A stretch of 64,000 nt of DNA from VXYL01 sp965200375 (GTDB taxonomy: Bacteria; Pseudomonadota; Gammaproteobacteria; Pseudomonadales; Azotimanducaceae). This document shows, piece after piece, positions 24,190 through 33,451 of the stretch (its first letter is position 1; every line of letters starts with the position of its first letter). The stretch is taken from contig OZ241353.1 in assembly GCA_965200375.1 (NCBI GenBank), positions 1,364,001 through 1,428,000 on the forward strand, in the 5' to 3' direction. The notes beneath the pieces are model-generated. The model was not told the DNA's origin. It saw only the letters and a program-made list of their open reading frames with translations, and ran no database searches. The position numbers and the translations under genes were made by a program.

Positions 24190-27100
24190 TCAACCCCCCG
24201 GCGGCGTCGCCAAGGGCAGTGCGGCCCCGGGCGCTCGGCGCAGCATGGCCCGGATGCGCCCCGGCAGCCGTGCAACCGCCTGCACGTAGGGGCGGTGCGG
24301 CAGCGCCAGCATGGCCGGCGTCGCCACCAGCGTCAGCAGCGTGGCGAAGGTGAGCCCGGAGACGATGGCCTGCGCCAGAGGCACCCAGAAGCCGGAGAGC
24401 TGGCCGCCGTAGACGACGCTGCGGCTGATGAAGTCCAGCGACAGGTGGCTTGCGAGCGGCAACAGGCCGAACACCGTGGTCACGGTGGTGAGCAGCACCG
24501 GGCGCAGGCGCTGGGCACCGGTGCGAACGATGATCGACACTTGGTCCATGTGCGGATGCGCCCGCCGGATGTGGTTGTAGGTGTCGATGAGCACGATGTT
24601 GTTGTTCACCACGATGCCGGCCAGCGCCACCACGCCGACGCCAGTGAGAATGGCGCTGAACGGGCTGTTGGTGACGAGCAGCCCCAGCAGCACGCCGGCG
24701 GTGGACATCACCACCGCCACCAGGATCAGCAGGCTCTGGTAGAGGCTGTTGAACTGCGTGACCAGCAGCACGAACATCAGCAAGAGCGACGCCATCATGG
24801 CCACCAGGATGAAGGCCATCGAGTCGGCCTGCTCCTCGTTGGCACCGCGGAAGGCGATGTCCACCCGGGGGTCCAGGCCCGCTTCGGCAAGCCAGGCCTC
24901 GATCTCCTTCACCTTCGCGTCCGCCAGCACGCCCGGGGCCACGTTGGCGCGGATGAACTTCACCACCCGCCCGTCGATGCGTTCGATGCTGTCCACGCTG
25001 GGGGCCGGCGCGCGGGCGACGAAGTTGCCTATCGGCACTAGGCCGTTGGCGGTGGCGATCTTCAGTTCGTCCAACGCGCCGAGGCCCCGCGCCGTGGCGG
25101 GATACCGCACGCGAATGTCCACCGCGTCGTCGGCCGTGCTGGGACGGTACTCGCCCACCTTCACGCCGTTGGTCACCAGCTGCACGGCGGTACCTACCAG
25201 CGACACATCGGCGTTGTAGAGCGCCGCCTGGGCCCGATCCACCTCCAGGCGCCACTCCACCCCCGGCAGCGAGCGGGTGTCGTCCACGTCGCGCAGGCCC
25301 GAGACGTTGGCGTCGATGTGTTCGCGCACTCGGGCCACCACCGGCTCGAGCAGGCTGCCGTCCAGCGCCGAGAATTGGATCTGCACCGGCTTGCCCACCG
25401 GCGGCCCCTGGGACATCTCCCGCACCTCGACGACGATGCCGCCGAGGGACGCCGTGGCCTGCCGTGCCCGCTCCAGAATCTCGTACCCGGAAAGGGCGCG
25501 GTGCTCCTGCTCGTGCATCTCCAGGAAGATGAAGCCCACCGTGTCCGACGCGGTGCTGATGTTGCCCCCGCCTCCGCCGCCGCTGCCGAGGGTGGTCTGC
25601 ATGTTGGCGCTCTTGATGCCGGGGATGGCGAGGATGCGGTCCTCCACTTCGCCCACCAGGGCGTAGATCTCGGCCGCGGAGAGGTTGCCGCGGGCCCGCA
25701 CCGCCACCCGGGCGAAGGACGGATCCTCGTCGCTGAAGAACGTCATGCCGCGGCCGTACTTGCCGTAGGCCGTGAAGGTGCCGAACAGCACCAGCGCCGT
25801 CGCCAGCAGGGTGAGGCCGGCGTGGCGGCAGGTGAAGCCGAGCATCCTGGCGTACAGGCCCGTCAATCCCGGCAGCCGGAGGGGGTCGCCCTCCTCCAGC
25901 TGCACCAGAGTCCGCCGCGAGCGCTCGTCCCGGGCGCTCGGCTTGCCGAACAGCGCCCCGATGGTGGGGCCGAACGCCAGCGCGTACAGCAGCGATCCGG
26001 TGAGCACGAAGAACACCGTCACCGGCAGATAGCGCATGAACTTGCCGGCGACGCCGGGCCAGAACACCAGCGGCAGAAAGGCCGCCAGGGTGGTGGCGAC
26101 GGACGCAGTGACCGGCCAGAACATGCGCTTGGCGGAGGCCGCGTAGGCGTCTCTCGGCGACAGGCCCTCGGCCATCTTGCGGTCCGCGTACTCGGTGATG
26201 ACGATGGCGCCGTCGATGAGCATGCCGAGGCCGAGCAGCATCCCGAACGCCACCATGAAGTTGAAGGTGTAGCCGAAGGCCCACACGAAGATCAGCGCGA
26301 ACAGGAAGGAAACCGGTATCGCGGCGCCGACGATGAGGCCGCTGCGCATGCCGATGGCGGCCACCACCAGCACCATCACCAGCACCAGCGCGGTGGCGAT
26401 GTTGCCCTCGAGTTCCGTGACCTGCTGCAGCGCGAAGGGCGCCTGGTCCTGGGTGTAGAACAGGCTCACCTTGGCCGGCAGCTCGGCGCGGTAGCGCTCC
26501 ACCACGGCCTTCACCTGCGCCACCGTGTCCACCACGTTGGCCCCGGCGCGCTTGCTGACGTTCAGCGAGATGCTGCCCATGCCGTTGACGCGGGCGTAGC
26601 GCTGGCGATCCTTGAAGGTGCGCCGGATGTCCGCGACGTCCGCCAGCGTCACCACCGTGTCGCCGTTCGCCTTCACCGGCAGGTCGAAGACGTCCGCCGC
26701 GGTCTCGATGACGCTCGGCACCTTCACCGCGATGCGGCCGGCGCCGGTATCGAGGGATCCGGCGGCGATCAGGCGGTTGTTGCGGATCACGGTGTTCAGC
26801 AGCTGTTCGCTGCTCACCTGGTACGCCTCCAGGCGCACCGGGTCGATCACCACCTCCAGAAGTTCCTCGCGGTGGCCCTGCAGCTCCGCGTCCAGCACGT
26901 CCGGCAGCGCCTTCACGTCCCGCCGGATCTCCTGGGCGAGGTTATAGACCAAGCGCTCCGGCACGTCTTCGCCGCCCACCAGATTCACCTGGATGATCGG
27001 AAAGTCGGCTGCCGACTGCTCCAGGATGAAGGGTTCCTCGGCGGAGCTCGGGAACTCGGGCTTGGCGCGGTCCACGGCGGCGCGCACGTCCAAGAGCGCC

Positions 27101-27414
27101 TGATCCAGATCGTGGGCGGCGTCGAACTCCACCAGCACCCGGGCGGTGCCTTCGTAGGCGAAGGCGCGCACTTCGTCGACGCCCTCGACGGTGCGCATCT
27201 CCACCTCCAGCGGCTTCACCAGCAGCCGCTCCGCGTCCTCCGGCGAGATGCCCTCGTGGATCGCCACCACCATGAACACCGGCACTTCGACGTTGGGGTT
27301 GGATTCGATAGGGATGAGCACCCGCGCGGCGATACCGCCGAGCACCACCATCAGCATGATCAGCAGCGTGGTGCGGCTGCGGCCGACGGCCGCATCGACG
27401 AGGATGTTGTTCAA
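24190..27414 (-). CDS. RND efflux transporter permease, second system
   Basis: This 1074-aa RND permease starts LNNILVDAAVGRSRTTLLIML. It has two periplasmic domains and two helix blocks, including MLLGLGMLIDGAIVITEYADR, where a single Asp occupies the TM4 relay position. A run of glycines (GSGGGGGG) sits in the second periplasmic domain. The TTG at 27414 overlaps the adaptor TGA (TTGA), the same coupling style as elsewhere in the window, and no other start fits. It belongs to a different RND subgroup from the pump at 12825-15983. The substrate is unknown. The longer upstream open frame is not coding. Confidence 0.9.
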   Translation of the reverse strand: MNNILVDAAVGRSRTTLLIMLMVVLGGIAARVLIPIESNPNVEVPVFMVVAIHEGISPEDAERLLVKPLEVEMRTVEGVDEVRAFAYEGTARVLVEFDAAHDLDQALLDVRAAVDRAKPEFPSSAEEPFILEQSAADFPIIQVNLVGGEDVPERLVYNLAQEIRRDVKALPDVLDAELQGHREELLEVVIDPVRLEAYQVSSEQLLNTVIRNNRLIAAGSLDTGAGRIAVKVPSVIETAADVFDLPVKANGDTVVTLADVADIRRTFKDRQRYARVNGMGSISLNVSKRAGANVVDTVAQVKAVVERYRAELPAKVSLFYTQDQAPFALQQVTELEGNIATALVLVMVLVVAAIGMRSGLIVGAAIPVSFLFALIFVWAFGYTFNFMVAFGMLLGLGMLIDGAIVITEYADRKMAEGLSPRDAYAASAKRMFWPVTASVATTLAAFLPLVFWPGVAGKFMRYLPVTVFFVLTGSLLYALAFGPTIGALFGKPSARDERSRRTLVQLEEGDPLRLPGLTGLYARMLGFTCRHAGLTLLATALVLFGTFTAYGKYGRGMTFFSDEDPSFARVAVRARGNLSAAEIYALVGEVEDRILAIPGIKSANMQTTLGSGGGGGGNISTASDTVGFIFLEMHEQEHRALSGYEILERARQATASLGGIVVEVREMSQGPPVGKPVQIQFSALDGSLLEPVVARVREHIDANVSGLRDVDDTRSLPGVEWRLEVDRAQAALYNADVSLVGTAVQLVTNGVKVGEYRPSTADDAVDIRVRYPATARGLGALDELKIATANGLVPIGNFVARAPAPSVDSIERIDGRVVKFIRANVAPGVLADAKVKEIEAWLAEAGLDPRVDIAFRGANEEQADSMAFILVAMMASLLLMFVLLVTQFNSLYQSLLILVAVVMSTAGVLLGLLVTNSPFSAILTGVGVVALAGIVVNNNIVLIDTYNHIRRAHPHMDQVSIIVRTGAQRLRPVLLTTVTTVFGLLPLASHLSLDFISRSVVYGGQLSGFWVPLAQAIVSGLTFATLLTLVATPAMLALPHRPYVQAVARLPGRIRAMLRRAPGAALPLATPPGG

Positions 27415-28553
27415 GATGCGGCCGTGTCTGCTGGCGGCGGCGCGGGAGCGGCGATGGCGCTGCCCACGCCTTGCAGCTGCACCGCCACCCGCTGCCCGGC
27501 CACGACGTATTCCTGGCCGACGGTGATGAGCGTGGCCACCGCCGGCAGCCCGCGCACCCAGACGCCGTCCTCGTCGTCCGCGACGATGTCCACCGCCACG
27601 AACCGCACCCGGTCGCCGTCGCCGACGATGCGCACGCCGATGGCGCCGGCGTCGTCCAGCGCCAGCACCGCGGGGCTCACCTTGTGCGCCGTCATCTCGC
27701 CCACGTCGATGGCGATCTCCGTGGTGATGCCGCTGCGCAGCGCGTAGTCCGCGTTCGGCACCGTCACCTCCACTCGGTAGGTGCGGGTGCCGGCATCCGC
27801 CTGCTGGCCGACGAAGCTCACCGGACCGGCGACGGTCTGCCCGGTGGCGAGCCGTCCGGTGGCGGTGCTGCCGACGCCGAACCGGTACACGTCCCGCTCC
27901 GGGACCCGCCCGACGAGCAGCATGGGCGTCAGATCCACGATGGTGGCACAGACGCTGCCGGGCTGGGCGTAGTCGCCCACCTCCAGCCGCGTTTCTTCGA
28001 GCACGCCGGCGAAGGGCGCCCGCACCGCGGTGCGCTCGACGTCCAGACGCGCCGCCTGCAGCTGCGCCTGGGCTTCCGCCAGCCGCGCCCGCGCCTGGGC
28101 GATGGCCACCTCCGAGTAGTGGCCGGCGTCCTGCAAGCGCAGGCTGCCCTCGTATTCGATGCGGGCCTCGCTGGTGGCCGCCTTGGCCTGCTCCACGCGG
28201 GCTTCCCGGTCCTCGACGGCCAGCCGGCAGAGCAGATCGCCCGCCGCCACCTGGTCGCCGCGCTCCACCGGCCGTTCGACCACGCGCCCCCTGGTTTCGG
28301 CGCTCACGGCGACGGTGCGCTTGTTCTCGGTTCTGCCGCTCACGGTGATCCGTTCCGGCAGCACGGCGGCATGGATGACGCGCCCCCGCACCGGCACCGG
28401 CGCAGAATCGTCCCCGGCCGCTGCCGCCCGCGTGTTCAAGGCCGCCAGCGACGGCGCGTTGCCGGTGCCGCCGTTCCCCGCCCAGTAGCCGGACGCGAAC
28501 CACAGAAGCGCCGCAAGCGCTATCGTCGCGCCAGCGATATAGGTCTTGCGCAT
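27411..28553 (-). CDS. RND efflux periplasmic adaptor, second system
   Basis: This 380-aa HlyD-like adaptor has an N-terminal helix (YIAGATIALAALLWFASGYWAG) and lipoyl halves VSAETRGRVVERPVERGDQVAAGDLLCRLAVEDR and TAVRAPFAGVLEETRLEVGDYAQPGS flanking a short coiled hairpin, then beta-barrel segments. It is coupled to the pump gene downstream by a TTGA overlap. No Shine-Dalgarno is evident at ATG 28553. Confidence 0.9.
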   Translation of the reverse strand: MRKTYIAGATIALAALLWFASGYWAGNGGTGNAPSLAALNTRAAAAGDDSAPVPVRGRVIHAAVLPERITVSGRTENKRTVAVSAETRGRVVERPVERGDQVAAGDLLCRLAVEDREARVEQAKAATSEARIEYEGSLRLQDAGHYSEVAIAQARARLAEAQAQLQAARLDVERTAVRAPFAGVLEETRLEVGDYAQPGSVCATIVDLTPMLLVGRVPERDVYRFGVGSTATGRLATGQTVAGPVSFVGQQADAGTRTYRVEVTVPNADYALRSGITTEIAIDVGEMTAHKVSPAVLALDDAGAIGVRIVGDGDRVRFVAVDIVADDEDGVWVRGLPAVATLITVGQEYVVAGQRVAVQLQGVGSAIAAPAPPPADTAAS

Positions 28554-28656
28554 GGGGAGGATCGGCGGCTGCGAGCGGGCGCGGACTCTAGCACAGCGGA
28601 GGGATTGGTTGTGCCCCGCAACTGCGCTGAATGCGCCGGGCCGTTGGGGACGGCGG

Positions 28657-28679
28657 CGGGCCGCTCGTCCGGCGGCCCG
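28657..28679 (-). terminator. GC hairpin after brxL, possible weak terminator
   Basis: CGGGCCGC (28657-28664) pairs with GCGGCCCG (28672-28679), starting five bases after the brxL stop on the minus strand. There is no T-tract, so intrinsic termination is doubtful. It marks the end of the BREX operon. Confidence 0.35.
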
Positions 28680-28684
28680 GAGGG

Positions 28685-30739
28685 TCAGTCCAGCAACGCC
28701 TTCAGCAGCGCGTCCGCTGTGTCCGAGTAGAACTGCACGTTCACCCGGGTGGCCATGTCGTCCGAAAGATCGAGCAGCGCCCGACGCGCCGACACCGGCA
28801 TGAGCACGATGGCGGCCTGCTTCTCCACCGCCGCTTCCACGACGCCAACCGCGTTGGCGAGCGCATCCACGGAACCGCCGAGATTCAGGCTACCGACCGC
28901 GATCAGGCCGCCCTTGGCGCTCTTCTCCAGCAATGCGCCGCACAGGGCGAGCAGGATGGGCAAGCCTAACGCTGCACCGGAGCGGTCGTTGTCCATGGCG
29001 CGCAGCTGCACGGAGTATTCGTGGGTGCGCGGATCTCTGTCGCCCACCAGCTCCTTGGCGCGGGCGTAGAGATTCTGCTCCGCGTAACGGGCGCTCTCGC
29101 GGAACAGCGGCGGAGTCGGCGCGTTCAGTATCTTCAAGCCGTTGCCCGGCCCCGCCGTGGCTTCGATGCGGTACAGGCTGGCACTCGTCTCCGACCCGCC
29201 GGGGCTGATGCCCCAGAACTGGCCTGGGGGCAGCGGGTCCGGATCGATGGCGTCGTCGGTGCGCAGTTCGGGCGTGGCGACGAACTGCTCCACGCCATCC
29301 TCGCCGAGGGTGTAGCTGAAATGCGTGTTGCGGAACTCGCTCTTGAAGACGCGCTTCTGCTGTTCCTTCACGCGGCGGCGAACCTCCAGCGCGGCGCGCA
29401 GCAGCGGTTCGAGTTCGTTGTCCGGCACCTCCATCTCCGGGTCCGGATACAGGAGCTTCAGCAGGGCGCTCACCGTCTTGTTCACGGCGGTGATGTCGCG
29501 TCCGCTCAAGGCGCCGCCGTAGCGCAGGCGGCCCTGCAATGCCGGAATGCGGCTGCCGGTACGCAGCCGGTTCCAACATTCGGCCAGAAAGTCGCTCACC
29601 AAGCCGAAGTGCGGCGTGAAGTGTTCGTTGGGGTTGAGCTTGGGGAAGTCCCAGCCCGGCGCGTAGGCGTGGATGCGATCCATGAAGGCGGTGTCGCCGC
29701 GCATGTCCGCCGAGAGCGGGCTCAGCAGATGGCCGATGCGTTGCTGGTGCGCCACGTCCACGTCGAGATTGCCCACCATCACGATGCCGCCTTCGGCGCG
29801 GATGCTCTCCTTGCCGCGGGAAAACTCGCCGGATTCCATGTAGCCCTTGAGGATGTTCACGCCGTCCTTCTGATCGAATGAGACGCCGGAGATTTCGTCG
29901 AAGCACACCACGTCGTACTGGCACACCAATCCGCGCTGGCCGCTGGCGTTGTTCACGAACATCTTCGCCACCGTCGCCTTGCCGCCGGAAACGAGGTGGG
30001 AGTAGGGCGAGATCTGTTGGAACAGGTGGCTCTTGCCGGTGCCGCGCGGGCCGAGTTCCACCAAGTTGTAGTTTCGTTCCACGAACGGCGCCATGCGCAG
30101 CAGCGCGACGAGTTGCGCGCGCTGCGAGAGCGAATCCGGTTCCAGGCCAACGCTGCGCAGCAGCAGGCGCTGCCAATCCTCGCGGTTGAACTCGCGGCGG
30201 CCGCGCTGCAGCGCATCGAGCAGGTCCGCCTTGGAGAGCTGAATGGCGCGCAGCGCCTCGATCTCGAAGGGGCGCCCGTTCTTCTCCAACGCGATGGCGG
30301 CATCGTAGCTCAGCGTGATCTCGGCGTAGAAGCCGTCCGTGAGCATCCGCTCGTGCTGTTTCACCAGCGCGTCTTCAACGCGCACGTCGCGCAGGGACAG
30401 GCTGGGCAGTTCGGCGATCAGCGAGTCCGTGCGGGCATCCAAACGCGCCCGCACGACGTCTATGAGCTTGATGGAGCCGCGTTCCCGCGCCCGCGCCTTG
30501 AACAGTTCCTCGGTGCCGGTGCGCACGGTGCGGTCCGCGAGCTGGCGTTCGACGATGGCCAGCCCTTCCTCGATCTCCGCTTCGTCCGTGGTGGCGCAGT
30601 AGCGGCCGAGCAGGAACTCCACGACGTAGGTGGGCACGGGGTACTGGCGGCTGTACTTACGCACCAGGTCCTTGCGCACGAGGTAGCCCTCGAAGACCGC
30701 TGCCGCTTGGCGATCCAAGGCATCGAGTTCAAGCGTCAA
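28685..30739 (-). CDS. brxL: BREX Lon-like AAA+ protein BrxL
   Basis: This 684-aa protein matches BrxL. It has an N-terminal region, an AAA+ domain with Walker A GPRGTGKSH (230-238), a Walker-B-like VVCFDEISG, and a C-terminal Lon-protease-like domain (NDRSGAALGLPILLALCG, then GSLNLGGSVDALANAVG). BrxL is a DNA-binding AAA+ ring needed for phage exclusion in type 1 BREX. By eye the Lon catalytic Lys position (GGxxxK) is Ala here, so proteolysis is doubtful. The TTG at 30739 (TTG ACG CTT) lies inside a direct repeat shared with the end of pglZ. In an unexpanded operon this TTG would overlap the pglZ TGA. It is the last gene of the operon. Confidence 0.9.
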   Translation of the reverse strand: MTLELDALDRQAAAVFEGYLVRKDLVRKYSRQYPVPTYVVEFLLGRYCATTDEAEIEEGLAIVERQLADRTVRTGTEELFKARARERGSIKLIDVVRARLDARTDSLIAELPSLSLRDVRVEDALVKQHERMLTDGFYAEITLSYDAAIALEKNGRPFEIEALRAIQLSKADLLDALQRGRREFNREDWQRLLLRSVGLEPDSLSQRAQLVALLRMAPFVERNYNLVELGPRGTGKSHLFQQISPYSHLVSGGKATVAKMFVNNASGQRGLVCQYDVVCFDEISGVSFDQKDGVNILKGYMESGEFSRGKESIRAEGGIVMVGNLDVDVAHQQRIGHLLSPLSADMRGDTAFMDRIHAYAPGWDFPKLNPNEHFTPHFGLVSDFLAECWNRLRTGSRIPALQGRLRYGGALSGRDITAVNKTVSALLKLLYPDPEMEVPDNELEPLLRAALEVRRRVKEQQKRVFKSEFRNTHFSYTLGEDGVEQFVATPELRTDDAIDPDPLPPGQFWGISPGGSETSASLYRIEATAGPGNGLKILNAPTPPLFRESARYAEQNLYARAKELVGDRDPRTHEYSVQLRAMDNDRSGAALGLPILLALCGALLEKSAKGGLIAVGSLNLGGSVDALANAVGVVEAAVEKQAAIVLMPVSARRALLDLSDDMATRVNVQFYSDTADALLKALLD

Positions 30740-30766
30740 TCTTCACCTCCGACAATCGTCGACTGC
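30724..30766. repeat. Direct repeat R1, pglZ/brxL junction (right end of cargo)
   Basis: This 43-bp segment covers the brxL start codons and the DNA preceding them. It matches 42219-42264 at nearly every base apart from a 3-bp indel and one substitution. Read on the minus strand it resembles the last codons of pglZ followed by the start of brxL. Confidence 0.85.
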
Positions 30767-30780
30767 ATGACCGCGCCGTC

Positions 30781-33441
30781 TTAGGGTGCTGGGAGCAGAC
30801 CGGCCAAATCTTCGACTGCTGGGACCTTGAAATCCGAGTTTGACCGGGCATCGGACTCCACAGCTTCACGGGCTTGAGCCAACAGGCTCTGTCCATCCAA
30901 AGACGCAGGGGTTGGTTCGCCCGTGAGGCTTCGAGGGCGGTCGGCGATGGGATTGAGCATCTTCAGCAACTCCCAGTCGCGGCGTAGGGTCCACCCGCCT
31001 CCGTCGTTCTGCTGGGCACCAACCACTACCGGGCGCACGTCGCACTCCGTCACGCGATCCCGCACTACAAACACGAAGAGCGGCGCGTCCAGCTCCCGAA
31101 CGGTGCTCACGGTCTCGTCGAGTTCGCAGCCGTCTCGCAGTGCGCGATCGACGACTCGCAGGCCCACGCCCGCCACATCCTGTCCCGGCTCGGGATGTGC
31201 CTCCCGCCCGAACAGCAGCTTGTAGTGTTCGACAATGGCGAAGTCGTCCTTCCACTCTGCCGGAGTCGAGAATTCCAACCGCTGGTTGGACTGGGATGGC
31301 CTTCGACCACGCACGGTCAGCATGGCCTTCACGAATGGCACCAGGTCCGGCAGGTCTACACGCGGAATCTCGCCAGCAATGTCGCCGAAGTCGAAACAGG
31401 CGGCGTGGCCGACTAGGCTGCGCACCGTCTCTACCGCGTCTTCGCCGCCGAAGGTGGCGGTCTGGCTGTCGAACCAGTGCCGTAGCGTGTCGCCTTCCAG
31501 TTTGGGGTGGGCATCGGAGAAGACGCTCGTGAACACACTGGACGACGCCATGCCAATCACGAGTTGGCGCATGTCTTCCGGGTCTTCCATGCCGCCCTTG
31601 AAGGCGAGCGTAATCCGCTCGAGCTTCTCGTCCAGCAGGTCCCAAATGCGGCTCTCCACCGTATCTGGGTTGCGAACAGTCACCACGTCCACGGGTTCCT
31701 TCTGGCCGTACCGGCTCAAGCGGCCGACGCGTTGATGCAGGCGCATCGGGTTCCATGGCAGGTCGACGTGGATCAGCGCGCTACAGTGCTCTTGAAGGTC
31801 AATGCCTTCACCTGCGGCTTCTGTCGACACTAGGAAGCGGACATCACCGCGGTTGAACAGCGCGGCAGCTTGGTGACGGTCTTGGCGGTAGGTCGTCACA
31901 TCGCCGGCCTGATTCGACACGCCTTCAATGTAGCCATCGCCGTTGATGAACGTCACGCTGCCGTCCCCGTAGCGGCGCTTGAGCGCCGTCATGACGAGCG
32001 CTTGCGTAGCCTTGTATTCGGTAAACATGAGCACCGACCTGTCGTCGAACGATCCATCGATGATCTCGAGGATGCGCCCGACCTTCGTCTCGCTCGAGAC
32101 CTCGTTGGCGGCTTCAAGGAGTTCCTCAATGGCGGGGATCTCGTTCGGATTGAGCCTGACCTTCCCGACGACCTCGGCGATGCGCTCTTCCAGCTCGCTG
32201 ATCTCGTCCAAGCTAGCAGGGTCGTCTTCCTCCCTCAGCTTGGCTATGCGCTCCTGGTCAGCTTGCGCTCCCGCAAGATCGTCCTCTGCGCTCTTGAGCC
32301 GCGCCAACCGTCCAGTCAAGGCACGGCGCACCGCGGCGACCGAGCTCGATGCCAGCTTCTGCATAGTGATCAGCGTCAATATCGCGGTGCGTCGTTCGCT
32401 TTGACCAAGGCGCGCCGCGTAAGCCTTGCCGCTTGCAATGAAGTCGGTGAGCTTGTCGTAGAACCTTTCCTCTTCGGGCGAGTAGGCATAGGTCTCGCGC
32501 CGAGTCGCCACCGGCGTGAACAGCCGCTCGCCCACCATGTCCGTAACGCACTGCTTGTTGTTGCGGATCATCACACTACGCAGCTTAGCCAGTTGACCGA
32601 CGAGCGGTACTGAGGGGTCAAAGTCGTCTGGGCGAAGCAGCTTCAAGAGCGACAGAAAGCCGTAGTCCTTGCCGCGATGCGGCGTGCCGGTGAACAGAAC
32701 CAGAGACTGAATGAGGCTGCGCTGCTGCAGGCTCTCCGCAAGTTGATATGCAAGTGTTCGTCTCCCGTCGTCGTCCACATTCATGTGGTGGGCTTCGTCG
32801 ACCAGCACGAGGTCCCAAGGATCGGCTTCGTGCATGCGTTCCCAGCGCCCCGCCTTGTCCAGCCGAAGCGTCTGCGCCGAAGCCACTACGCGATCATGCG
32901 TGTTCCAGTAGTCGCTGGTCGCCGTGTCCGCATCGGCAACGTACCGCGAGACGCGGATGTCGAACATCTCACGCAGCCGTACCTGCCACTGCTCCACCAA
33001 GCTCGCCGGTGCTAGGATCAACAGTCTGCGCACCTTCCTGGACGACAGCAGCGGCGTGAGGATGAGACCAGCCTCAATGGTCTTGCCCAACCCCACGTCG
33101 TCTGCGACCAGCCAGCGAGCGGGCCACTTCTCCAACACGCGCTTGCAGACCCACAGCTGGTGCGGCAGCAGGACGATGCGGGACCGCGCAAAGACGCCCC
33201 ATGCGTCGTTCACCGAGCGGATGCAATGCGCGAGGATGCGGGCAACGACCGGAAGCGTCGGATCGCACCGGCCTTCGGCCAACCGAGTGGCGAGGTCGTC
33301 CAGTTGCTCTACTTCGCTGGCAAGGCACTCCTCTAGGCCGTGGCCAAATCGAACGACGACGCTTTCGCCTTGGTCGACGACCACTTCGCCGCGACCAAAG
33401 CCAGCGTGGCGAACGTTGTCTCCTGGATTGAAGCCGGTCAT
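30781..33441 (-). CDS. SNF2-family (BrxHII/DrmD-like) helicase
   Basis: This 886-aa superfamily 2 ATPase has Walker A ADDVGLGKTIEAG (about 113-125), DEAH box LVDEAHHM (about 213-220), motif III FTGTPHRG, and a helicase C domain with STEAAGEGIDLQ and QRVGRLSRYGQ. A coiled insertion rich in Glu/Asp (about 400-450) separates the lobes. It resembles SNF2-like helicases of BREX types 3/5 (BrxHII) and DISARM (DrmD). It is not part of canonical type 1 BREX and lies inside the repeat-bounded cargo. It is 10 bp downstream of the giant ATPase-nuclease gene, so the two likely work together, for example translocation plus cleavage. Confidence 0.85.
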   Translation of the reverse strand: MTGFNPGDNVRHAGFGRGEVVVDQGESVVVRFGHGLEECLASEVEQLDDLATRLAEGRCDPTLPVVARILAHCIRSVNDAWGVFARSRIVLLPHQLWVCKRVLEKWPARWLVADDVGLGKTIEAGLILTPLLSSRKVRRLLILAPASLVEQWQVRLREMFDIRVSRYVADADTATSDYWNTHDRVVASAQTLRLDKAGRWERMHEADPWDLVLVDEAHHMNVDDDGRRTLAYQLAESLQQRSLIQSLVLFTGTPHRGKDYGFLSLLKLLRPDDFDPSVPLVGQLAKLRSVMIRNNKQCVTDMVGERLFTPVATRRETYAYSPEEERFYDKLTDFIASGKAYAARLGQSERRTAILTLITMQKLASSSVAAVRRALTGRLARLKSAEDDLAGAQADQERIAKLREEDDPASLDEISELEERIAEVVGKVRLNPNEIPAIEELLEAANEVSSETKVGRILEIIDGSFDDRSVLMFTEYKATQALVMTALKRRYGDGSVTFINGDGYIEGVSNQAGDVTTYRQDRHQAAALFNRGDVRFLVSTEAAGEGIDLQEHCSALIHVDLPWNPMRLHQRVGRLSRYGQKEPVDVVTVRNPDTVESRIWDLLDEKLERITLAFKGGMEDPEDMRQLVIGMASSSVFTSVFSDAHPKLEGDTLRHWFDSQTATFGGEDAVETVRSLVGHAACFDFGDIAGEIPRVDLPDLVPFVKAMLTVRGRRPSQSNQRLEFSTPAEWKDDFAIVEHYKLLFGREAHPEPGQDVAGVGLRVVDRALRDGCELDETVSTVRELDAPLFVFVVRDRVTECDVRPVVVGAQQNDGGGWTLRRDWELLKMLNPIADRPRSLTGEPTPASLDGQSLLAQAREAVESDARSNSDFKVPAVEDLAGLLPAP

Positions 33442-33451
33442 CGTCTGTTGC

